A DNA stretch of 64,000 bases, taken from assembly GCA_963969395.1 (NCBI GenBank), contig OZ017797.1, forward strand, positions 14,384,001 to 14,448,000, read 5' to 3'. Position 1 is the stretch's first letter; the number at the start of each line of letters is the position of its first letter. The notes beneath the pieces were generated by a model. That model had not been told where the DNA came from. It did no database searches and was given only the letters and a program-made list of their open reading frames with translations. Below, in pieces: positions 50,710 to 59,947 of this stretch. The DNA comes from Pseudoscleropodium purum. Taxonomy: Eukaryota; Streptophyta; Bryopsida; Hypnales; Brachytheciaceae. A program made the position numbers and the translations under genes.

Positions 50710-53700
50710 CTATGGAACCAACTGTTGCACCTCTTGAGAGAGAAGAGGGGACAATGTGGGTGCAGGGCATTGTTTTGGGATGGAGGCAGGTGATATTTGA
50801 AGGCTGGTAGATCCCCCTTGCGATTGGGATTTCAAGGCCTCAGCAAGCATTGCAAGTTGGGACCTCATTTCACTAAACTGTTTGTCTGACTTTGCTTGTT
50901 CATCTATGTATCTCTGGTTGGCAGCCTTACTTTTTGCCAGCGCAGCAAATAGAGCTTTTTCTGTTACTTCCCTCTCAGCTTTACGTGCCAATCTCCGCTC
51001 CTTTCGTTCCATATCCGATCTCCACCAGTCCTTTTCAACCTTGATGACTTTTCCATCACTAGCAACCACTGGTTTGCACTCCGAGTTCATAGTCACCTCG
51101 TCGGCAGAGTCGTCGTCTTCTGGCTGCATCACCTCGCTGTCGCTGCTCACCTCAATAATATCGTTCATATTCTCTTGAATCACGACATCGACTGCCCTAC
51201 TAGCATCGACCAAGAACACGTCTTGTTGTCGCTTCAATTGCAACTCTTGTATTTGTTGCTCTGAGTCAGAATCCTCGTTAGCTTTGTCATCCCCACTCTC
51301 ATCTATTTCTTGCGGGTCACTCTCACTCTCGTCTTCAGAATCTCTCTCTCTGTCGTGCCTCTGTTGTCGCTGCGCTTCAAATTCAGGATCTGCTTCGATG
51401 TCTCCATCATCCTCACGAGACTCAACATGAGCATTGATGAGAGATGTTTGTGTTGCATTTGCCTCCGCCACGTCCCTTTCGAGTTTACGAAACGCCTGCT
51501 TGTCTAGATTAGACCCTTCTTCACCAACCTTTTCTTCTTCTTCGGATTCATCTTTTGTCTCAGAGGGAACGGATTCGAGTACTCTTGAAATAAGATGGGG
51601 TGGATTTGTATTCGATGCTGAGTAGGGAGAGTTTGAAAATAAGAAATCATTAAGATCCATCTGATCAGCAACACTTGATATATTCCTGAACAAGTCGACG
51701 TCTTCTTTCTCGATCATCCCGTAAAAATACGCTCCAAACATCTAACCCACAAGCAGAAGGATGTAGCTCAATGAGAATGACAACAAACGCTTTGGACAAT
51801 GGACCATTGTCAAATCGATGATAACAATATACAACAATAGCAATGTACAAAACAAAGAAGTTATCATTGAGTCAAGGATAACTATTAGTAGAATGTACAT
51901 ACCTTTGAGGCCATCATGAGCTTCATGCTTGAAAAAATTCCAAGAACATTTTTTTGGGGGTCGGCAAAGCTTTGCAAGATCTCCAAATAAAACTCTATTC
52001 GGAGTTCGCTAATATGTACTCTGTACTTTGTCTCCGTGTTTTTGGCAGGTTCCTTGTAGTACACAGAATCAGAGGGCGTATCATACTTGATTCGCATCAA
52101 TGGACGTACGGAGGCAACAAAATCGTTGTCTTTCTTGAAAAGGAAGAGAAGTGGTACATCTAGAGCAGTCGTTTTACTACCTATGTTGTTCAGTTGCTCG
52201 CCCTTTGAAGGGACATAAGTAGAGTGGACAACATCGTAGTCTTTTAGATGTGTAGCTGCAAACTTTGTTGCGGCTTCAATGTCATCTGAGTCATTTAAGA
52301 TGAAGAGCCACACGTTTGGCTCTGTAATGGCAGGCTCCAATTTCTCTTTCAAAAAGATCAAAAACGGGTCAATAGCAGCTTTAGTCTCTATGGCTGTGAT
52401 CTTGACGATAGCCCTAGCATCAAAGACTGCCAAGTTGAGCTGCTTAGGGGAATACAAGTAGTTGCTGTGTGTTACTAGCGTCTTTCCAACACTGTCAAAT
52501 CCCCGCATTTGCACTCCTCCGATATTCACTGGAAGCTCAGACTTTAGTTGCACAAACCTCTTGAACATGTGGAGCACTTCTGGGAATTCTGTCTTCAAAT
52601 CCATCACTCGCTTCAGGCGTGCTTCGTTCCTCAACCGCTTCCTAAAATACTCTGATTTTGGATGCGAGAGTAAGAAATCCCATGTTGCCGATGAGAACCT
52701 GCTTTTCACCTTCCACGTTGCCCACATCTTATTTTTCACATCACCTACGCTATCCAAAAATTTGAAACTTGGCTTCAACTCCATCAAATCTTGTATGATT
52801 ACCTTCTTACGTTTTCTGCGCTCCACCCAATTGGATGCAACGTGATTGTTGGCTACTGGGATCCTTGTCTTGGAAACAGACACCTTCGGATACACTACAC
52901 CGCGATTTGTTCTGCCAGTGAGGTGCTTTGCGAATTCATCGAAGTCAGTATCAGTGAAGTGCCCAAAATGTCTGAAGAACTCTCGCTTCAAATTTTGATT
53001 GTTCACCTTGAATCCTTTCTCTACTCTGAACGGTTCGTCAGTGAGGGGATTAATCAATTTGCCTTCAGCGTGCATGGTTAGGAATCGTTCCCAATGCACC
53101 CATTTCTTCTCCGGCAATGTTATGATTTGGAGTTCATTCTTTAGGTCCGAAGTGGAGTTAATCTTGGAGCCATCTTTGTCAGGATTTATGTTTTGGAACC
53201 TTTGAATAACAGCTAACGAGAAACTCTGCAGTTCAAAATTAAATGTCTTTAGAGTAGAGCACATAGTTCATTTCTTGTACATCAACTTATTGTTGACTCA
53301 AGGATAAGTCCTGAATGCTAAGGAGAATGAAAAAATGTATGACTTCTAGACTATTGTAGTGCTCAAAAGAATGTATAGGTCAAAGCTAAATGTCTTGAGA
53401 GTAGAGCATGTCATTCATAGCATATACCACAACTTATCATTGACTCAAGGATAAGTCTCAAATGGAAAGAAATTGTAGCCATGACAAACTTCAACACATT
53501 CATTATGGCTCAGATTTTTAGCAAAGGAATCTGTTCTTCACTACATAAGTTTGAAGGAATTGAACCTTACCTTGTAGTTATTCTCGTTGTAGACCGAGCC
53601 GTTGCCTCTGACCTTTGGCTCCAAACTATCGATCGTTGGGCATTTCAAAATGCTCCAAATGTTCCGACACGCAATTAACTGGTTGCCCCAAGTTGGTTGG

Positions 53701-55903
53701 GCATGATGTAGGTGGTTGATGAGATTGTAGAACTTTGAAATGTTTCGAAGTTTATTTGGGTCTTGAGTCCAAACAATTAAGGCATCCCAACTTTGGAGGT
53801 CGGCTTTCCGGTCTTCATTGCATGCTTCATTCTGAAGTTGCTTTGAAGCCGTAATGCTATGCTGACCGTTGATAATCATAAATAGCATATTTTTAATGTC
53901 CTCCCATTTCTTTTGCTTTTCCTTCAAAAGCATTTTCCGATCATCAACTGGAGTGAGACACACTTTTTGGCGTTGACCTATTTCCACCATTTGAATAAGA
54001 ACTCGCTTCATGTCATTCACCATATTCTGTTGCAGTGTGCGAATGACGTATTCGTTGCTCGCTATAATACACTGTTCGATGTCGACTGTCACTGTAACCA
54101 TGTCAAAGAGGAAGCAATCCCTATGCTCCTTCCAAAAGTCTTTCTGGATTTTGCCAATTTCCTCAAAGTTTGGAATTGGACCTTTGAAGGCTGCTAACCC
54201 AACAGAGTTTGTAGTCAAACTTGAGCCTGAACTAGCTGCACCTTCTGTACCAACCATGAAACTCTTCCTTTTCTTTCGACTAGTTTTTGCTCCTACTGGT
54301 GCACCCTTCTTCTTTGGCTCAGATCTTGTGTTCCCTGGCTTTGCTCTACTTCTGGATGTTGTGGGAGCAGACGGCCGTGGTGTTGCAAATCCAGTTTTTT
54401 GCCTCCGTCCTTGTGTTGTTCTTCGACCTACTACGGGCTCTGATTGGACTATTTTATAAGCCCAGTGTCGAAGGGTATGGAGGAACATACGAAGTCTTCT
54501 GGCCATTGACTCTGAATTCGAGTTTTTCCAGGGAAGATACTTTTCTCTAAACTCGTCGTTTAGAGACTCGAGCTTAGTTCCTTCGAGTGACATCATGAGA
54601 TTCTCCAAATCAAATTTCACGTGGAGCGTGGTGATGTCTATTACTATCGAGTGATAGTGACCCATTTCCTCCATGAAGTCGTTCATCTCCCTAACAACAA
54701 CTACCACATAATTTTGATGATGTTGCTTAATTGTAGTCACCTTTTCTTTCATGTTCAGAACTTGATAGGAAAGTTGGTTTTTGATTCTAAATCGAAGGAA
54801 CACATAGTTCTTGTAACGGCTTACTCCAAAACTCCAACTGTCTATATGGTTTTGAAACTCCCAAAGAATTCCATAGGACTCCTTGTCATCGGTGATGAAG
54901 GAGGTATCGAAGGGATTGTTGAAAGGTTGAATGTAGCGGTTTGTGAGGGAGTAGTCATAGTTGTCAATTTCCTCCATATCATCTATCAAGAAGTATAGAT
55001 TATTATTAGTTATCATTGATTCAAGGATATGGTCACCACGATACAAAATATCCAGTCTAGGAATGTCAAGAGATATAGATTATTGTTAATTATCATTGAA
55101 TCAAGGATATGATCAACACAAAGTATGAAAATTTCTTTCTAGGGATCTTTACTTGTCTAACTACTTCTCTTACTCTCGTGTCTCACTCGTTCAAGGATAA
55201 ATGTAATCTTATCATTGAGTCAAGGATATTTTTTGTATTCGTGTGTTTGTTTGTCTTATGGCTTCAAGTTTTTGGTATAATTATTTTTTGAAAGTTTTTG
55301 AGCCCTCTAAAACTATTGACTCTTTACAATTAGTTATCATTGAGTCAAGGATACTCTTTGTATTTGTGTGTTTGTTTGTCTTATGGCTTCAAGTTTTTGG
55401 TATAATTATTTTTTGAAAGTTTTTGAGCCCTCTAAAACTATTGACTCTTTACAGCTAGTTATCATTGAGTCAAGGATACTTTTGGTATTCGTGTATTTGT
55501 TTGTCTTATGGCACCAAGTTTTTGGTATGATTATTTTTTGAAATTTTTTGAGCCTTCTAAAATTATTGACTCTTTACTGCTAGTTATCATTGAGTCAAGG
55601 ATACTTTTGGTATTCGTGTGTTTGTTTGTCTTATGGCACCAAGTTTTTGGTATGATTATTTTTTGAAATTTTTTGAGCCCTCTAAAACTATTGATTCTTT
55701 AATTTTTTTTGTCATATTTTGAAACGCATGATAGCTTCTTTCTCTCGTGGAGATACCCTAGATTCTTGACCAAACAAAGTTTGCTTGGACCTATTCCCTC
55801 TACATATAAAATAAAATATAATTTGAAGTAAAAAAAGTAAGCTACATATACTAGAGATTGCGGCCATTTTGTGCAAAATGAGATGCTCCTCTGATTCCGA
55901 CAT
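50710..55903 (-). CDS. ParB-like and DNA-methylase-like multidomain protein
   Basis: Exons, in transcript order: 55852-55903, 53571-54982, 51903-53225, and 50710-51741 of exon 4. Phases agree at every junction (1, 0, 0), giving 1,272 residues to a TAG. Residues 1-17 come from exon 1 (ATG at 55,903). Residues of about 225-290 form a basic NLS-like linker (TSRKKRKSF). Around residues 385-405, MIINGQHSITASKQL resembles the ParB/sulfiredoxin-fold 'NGxHR' motif. Exon 3 ends with VLGIFSSMKLMMAS running into exon 4 MFGAYFYG, like the Gly-rich SAM motif of N4/N6 DNA methylases, but no DPPY-type catalytic motif is visible. It is therefore either divergent or inactive. Exon 4 is an acidic, Ser/Glu/Asp-rich linker, then a coiled coil (about residues 1150-1230). 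No function is known to me. A selfish-element or chromatin role is only inference. Confidence 0.7.
51861..51881. repeat. 21-bp palindrome copy in intron 3
   Basis: TTATC, ATTGAGTCAAG, GATAA. It lies in the 161-bp intron 51,742-51,902, only 21 bases from the donor site. Confidence 0.9.
53226..53570 (-). repeat. Intron 2 with a tandem duplication and two palindrome copies
   Basis: Two collinear blocks of about 145 bp, roughly 53,237-53,330 and 53,384-53,475, share 'taaatgtctt.agagtagagca', 'acttat..ttgactcaagg' and 'ataagtc'. Each carries one copy of the palindrome, at 53,287-53,307 and 53,434-53,454. Confidence 0.75.
55010..55110. repeat. Two 21-bp palindrome copies near the exon 2 acceptor
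   Basis: Copies at 55,010-55,030 and 55,090-55,110 have centre T or A instead of G (ATTGATTCAAG, ATTGAATCAAG) and end GATAT rather than GATAA. The two lie within an 80-bp repeat marked by 'agatatagattattgttaattatcattga'-type words. Confidence 0.85.
55209..55702. repeat. 125-bp tandem array, about four units, in intron 1
   Basis: Palindrome copies at 55,209, 55,334, 55,459 and 55,584 are spaced exactly 125 bp apart. Each is followed by the same 'tgtttgtttgtcttatgg' and 'tattgactctttac' segments. Units differ by only a few substitutions, and the last is cut short just before its next palindrome. The array lies in the intron 54,983-55,851 inferred for the fusion gene, or in its promoter if exon 1 is wrong. 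Confidence 0.9.
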
Positions 55904-56585
55904 CCCTTTGCTAGAATGATCTACCAAGGGTGCTCCAAGCTCGTACTGATCTACTCTAATTTCTTCAAAACAAAGTTAGAGAGCCTAATCAGGGCAAAGC
56001 GACTGAGAACCACCACAGAAAGAAGGGCAGAAAAAGGAAACCCTACTCATAACCAAGTCGCTCACCCTGGACGCAACTTTACAAACACACAAAGCACCTT
56101 CCAATAAAACAACCAAAAGCTCCAAAACCTCGGCTCATCCCTCACAAAACTAAACATTGCAAGATTCAAGGCACACTTGAGACGCACTACTAGAACAGGC
56201 CCTATCCGCTCCATGCCCACGAATGCATCACCGACCAACAATTTAGGCAACCCTACACAACGACGAGAACCAATCCAGCGACCACAACTGATTCCACACC
56301 TAAAAGCATCCAAACGAAAATGCCCCTCCTACGAGTGGGATCGACAAACACCCTACAGCAAGGGGGACAAAACGATCAGACAAAAACACTCATCACCTTA
56401 GTCCGCTCCAACTGAAAATACACACGACACAAACGGAGCAACTTCGGAACCAACAGCCGGACTATAGCCGAACTGCCACAAACACAGATCCACGCTCAGT
56501 GTCCTGATGGAAATTCTTCCATCATGTAAATATATCTATTGAGCTTTGTGTATTTGAGTTTCAATAAACAAAGAGTTGAGATAAA
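55904..56585. other. Spacer upstream of the fusion gene
   Basis: Probably contains the fusion-gene promoter. 56,000-56,480 is unusually C/A-rich on the plus strand. The segment ending 'tttcaataaacaaagagttg' near 56,575 has an AATAAA signal on the plus strand and may be the 3' end of an unidentified transcript or retroelement. Confidence 0.35.
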
Positions 56586-56589
56586 AGGG

Positions 56590-56843
56590 GTTGGTTGTGG
56601 TGAGAACCACGGTTTGATGCAACGGAGCGCCTATTGGCATTCGGATGTTGCACCGTCTTGTCACAGGCACAACTTAGGGGGGTAGATGGCGGGTTGGCTG
56701 GTCCAATTTCCTGCCTCACTTGCTTGCCAAGCCATAGGCCACCTAAGCCGCTCGACGAGTCCAATTGGATTCGAACCCGGACCGGCGGGCGGCCAAAGAC
56801 CACCGCTTCTCTAGCCAACCAAGTCCGCGACTTGGCGATTGGA
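56590..56843 (-). mobile_element. tRNA-derived SINE-like element
   Basis: On the minus strand, an exact pol III B box GGTTCGAATCC (complement of 56,767-56,777) lies downstream of a tRNA-like 5' part beginning near 56,843 (GCGGACTTGGTTGGCTAGAG), which contains an A-box-like TGGCTAGAG. The acceptor, anticodon and T-stems do not pair well enough for a functional tRNA. The downstream body continues about 180 bases to near 56,590. tRNA head plus unrelated body is the usual SINE layout. Confidence 0.55.
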
Positions 56844-57259
56844 GGATGATTTTCAACGCTTTTATACCTATAAAGGCACGTGGCTACTCTTAGGTGATTT
56901 TTTTTATTAGGTTTGTTCATTTAATTTTACTTATCTAGTTGATTGGAAGGCTCATATGTTTTTGCCTTTCCATTAAATAAAATTGTTAAAGGATTAGATG
57001 GATTTGAAAAATAAAAATAAAATAAGGGAAAAGAAAGGAGCATCTTTGGTGGGGCTTGAAAGGAGAGGAGTATGGGCTGATGTGCCCCACCTCCTTGCTT
57101 GGAATGGGGGTGTAGGAGAGTGTGGAGAAATTCCTTTTGGCGTGTGTGTGTATAGGAGTGTATAGAGAAACTTGAGTGTGAAAGAAATTCCGAGAACTTC
57201 GAGGAGTGATATCTCCCATTGTATGAGGCCTTTGGTAATGAAATTTGATGAGATTGTTC

Positions 57260-57925
57260 CTTATGAAATTGCCTTTCCAAAATGAGTTTGCAAGTTTGAT
57301 TTGGAGTTAGGATGAAATAGTTATGAGCGTTTGAATTTGAGGAGTTTTAGTGCCTTTCATAAAGAAAAGGCTGAGACTTTGTCAAGCCATAGCTAACGTT
57401 CAGTCCATCAAGTTGCAAGGACTTTGGAAGCGTGTTCATCTTAATCTTAGCTTTCCAAAGAGTCATTAAACTTAAGATTTGGAGTTTGGAGGAAGAAGTT
57501 ATGAAGGTGTAATGACTTGGAGGTTGGCTATCACACGAGCTATTTGGAGTTTTGATGAAGAAATTATAGAGTATAGAAGTTTAGAGGTTGAGTGGATTCT
57601 CAAAATAGGAGACCGAGACTTTGTTGGGCTGTAACTTATGGACAAAGTCTTAATTCTTAGTGAAATTTTCACATGTTGTAGCCGGATGTGTTAGCTTTCC
57701 AAATTGCTATCACACTTGTGTTCAGGGTTTGTAAATCAAAAGTTATAAGAAGTTTGAAGAGGTAGTGGTTGGTTGGCAAAGAGGAGAAGAGCCGCCACTT
57801 TGTTTGCCTATAACTTTTGGACAGTAGTTTAGAATAAAGTGAAATTTGGAGAGGTGTTAGGTTACTGGGTTAGCTTTCCAAAATGCTATTGCACTTAGCA
57901 TTTGGAGTTGTGAGCCATCTGTGGC
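57260..57925 (+). repeat. Four diverged repeats with an AGCTTTCCAAA core
   Basis: Cores at about 57,272, 57,451, 57,693 and 57,871 are each followed by 'ttggagttt..a..aagaagttatgaag'-like sequence. The same core and tail occur at 3,917 and 5,839 in the left part of the window. This repetitive leader-like pattern suggests the non-coding part of an LTR retroelement, but no gag/pol frame is present. Confidence 0.5.
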
Positions 57926-58448
57926 ATTAAATAAACGGCCGCAGCTACTTTAGGGTACGACTTTGAAGATTTCTCATTGTTTTTATCAAAACATGAAGAC
58001 TTGAAGATTGAAGACTTGAAGAGGAATGTTTTGGGTTTTTTTTATATGTATGTGTGGGATGTGGCTTTGTTATTCTTAGCCTGATTTGGAGGCTCGTTGT
58101 CTTTTATTTCCTTTTACTTTATAACCCTGGTTGCGAGCGATCTAGATAAAACCAAGACCCAACCCCATTTATTGTCGTGGTGACGAAGTGGGGTTAATGG
58201 CCCACATGGTCGAGACTTGCTTGTTCTCACGGTCTGGAGTTTTGGCCAGCAAACCGTGAATTTGAAGTTTAGGATTCCATCATTCGAACGGTAGCTCGTG
58301 TCTACTATCCCGTTTTACCCGTCCCGTATCTCATGGTTTCTTATCCCTTCCTTAACCCTTATACCTATCTAGAGCCTACACAGGATAAGTCAACGGGCAT
58401 CGTTTGAAGACTGAAGATTGAAGAAGACACCGAATATACAACAAACAG
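57926..58448. other. Non-coding, retroelement-like leader sequence
   Basis: Contains repeated 'gaagattgaagacttgaag' words near 57,995-58,020 and again near 58,405, plus a run of ordinary-composition sequence. No gene seen. Confidence 0.35.
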
Positions 58449-58973
58449 TTGCAGTCAAACACCCCGTGTGTTTCTAAAGCGTGCTCCTCTCTATCCGACA
58501 TCGGCCTCACAAACAAAACACCCTTCCACGCCACGCCCAAAGCCTACCCACCACCCAATCAATCACTCGAAAAAACTAAATGGCCCCGAGAATGTCCTGC
58601 AACCTCCCCACGGGGCCCCTCATGCATCCCCACCTGCCCCACAACGCCCAAACCCAATAAACCCCACATACCTAACTCCAGTAGCGCAGGACCAATGTCG
58701 CGCCCGCCCGCACCAGCAGCGCCCACTCCCGCAACGCTCGCAGCTCCAGCAGCGCCCGCACGCTCCACCTTGCCCCAGCGCGCTCCGCCACTCGACGCGC
58801 ACCCCTGCGTGCTCCGCCTCACCCCGGCAACGCCTGCAGCCGCCGCACTCCTCTTCGCAAGCACGAATAGCCGCCACACTCCTCTCCGCAAGTGCACCGC
58901 AGCACGAACCCTAAAGTTCCACTTGGAACTTGGCACTACATTCATCCAATCCAGCCCCGTAAACCCTCCATAA
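58449..58973 (+). other. GC-rich Pro/Ala-coding low-complexity block
   Basis: Strikingly GC-rich against the flanks, especially 58,620-58,880, with repeated 'gcagcgcccgca'-like words. Frames stay open on both strands, giving Pro/Ala-rich translations, so openness is not evidence of coding. It directly precedes the first captured gene fragment and may be part of a captured 5' region. Confidence 0.35.
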
Positions 58974-59073
58974 ACCCTAATATCGAGCTCTACAGTGCGA
59001 GAAGGCTTGCATCCACGCCCTTCTGAGCACTAATTCGTACAGCGCAATGGCGATTTTGATGTCAATGTTGCAG

Positions 59074-59207
59074 TAGGTCAAGTTTTTGCACTCCACTGCG
59101 AAAACGGGAAGAGCGTAAGCCGAATCGAGGTCTCCCCCGACGGGGCGCTTCTGTCAAGCGTGGACGAGGACGGGTGGAGCATCCTCGTGAAGTTGCACAC
59201 GCAGCAG
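59074..59207 (+). pseudogene. PWP2-like WD-repeat exon fragment
   Basis: After a TTGCAG acceptor the frame reads GQVFALHCENGKSVSRIEVS, then PDGALLSSVDEDGW and VKLHTQQ, continuing as VLHFSL if the GT at 59,208 is not used. This aligns with the N-terminal blade of Periodic tryptophan protein 2, a U3 snoRNP/SSU processome WD40 protein (plant form: 'SRIAVSPDG..L..VDEDG..LLVNL...VLH'). Only this blade is present; no neighbouring PWP2 exons follow. It is therefore a fragment, not a gene. Confidence 0.6.
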
Positions 59208-59947
59208 GTACTCCACTTCTCCTTACCGCCGTCGTCTGGTATATTTTGCAGATTTTTTTGTAGTTGCGCTGAATACTTACTGGTTAGTTTGTGCTCTTGA
59301 TGTTGTCATATTGATTATAATGGCAAAATTTCAAGAAATTGTCACTCTTTTAGACGCCTGTCTTGAATTTCATTTCTGTACCAGTTCTATTTTTTAGATC
59401 TCTATGCACTGAAATTATAGTTGTCTCGGCGCTATTGAACATGCCAGATTTAACGAGTATGATCATTTGATTTGCATTTATTCAATGTACAGAATGTTTG
59501 AGAGGTGCATTTGATGCGGCTTTTCCAATGTTGGAAGAACCTTCGATGCCAGGTATTTACTATCTCCATCTGGTGATTGAGTTTGCAGAAAATTGATGAA
59601 ATTCCAGTAAGCATCGGTCCCAGACACTTCATTATCGCACATGACGAAAAATCTCCTTCTGAGGTCTTTAAAAACGTCCAAAAGGGTGATAGAGTGCGCT
59701 AGCACTTCCCTTCAAGTACCCTCGAGGACTCTGTAAAATTGGAATTGGTAAGCTCCAATTTTCTGTTTTATAAGCTGCTGATCCAATGCTGGGTAGTTCA
59801 ATTGAGGTAGAGGAGACTATGTGTTTCGCTTATAAGCATTCTGAGATATGTAAGAAGATGTTTTTCGGATTGTGGAGAGATCATTGGGTGCTCGAGCTAA
59901 ATTTTTTGAGGTCACTATAAATTTTATCACTACGTACTAATGACCAG

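Noticed and set aside
55209..55702. CRISPR-like array from regularly spaced palindromes
   Set aside because: The spacers between palindromes are themselves repeats, so this is a simple tandem array in plant nuclear DNA.
56700..56843. A functional tRNA gene
   Set aside because: The B box is perfect, but the stems do not pair and the spacing is wrong, so a SINE is more likely.
58449..58973. 174-codon Pro/Ala-rich protein
   Set aside because: High GC content removes stops in all frames; both strands are open and no domain is visible.
59478..59705. Minus-strand frame containing FFVMCDNEVSGTDAYW
   Set aside because: Looks protein-like, but the plus strand at 59,590-59,700 is also open after a GTTTGCAG acceptor (KIDEIPVSIGPRHFI). 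I cannot decide which strand, if either, is coding, so neither was called.
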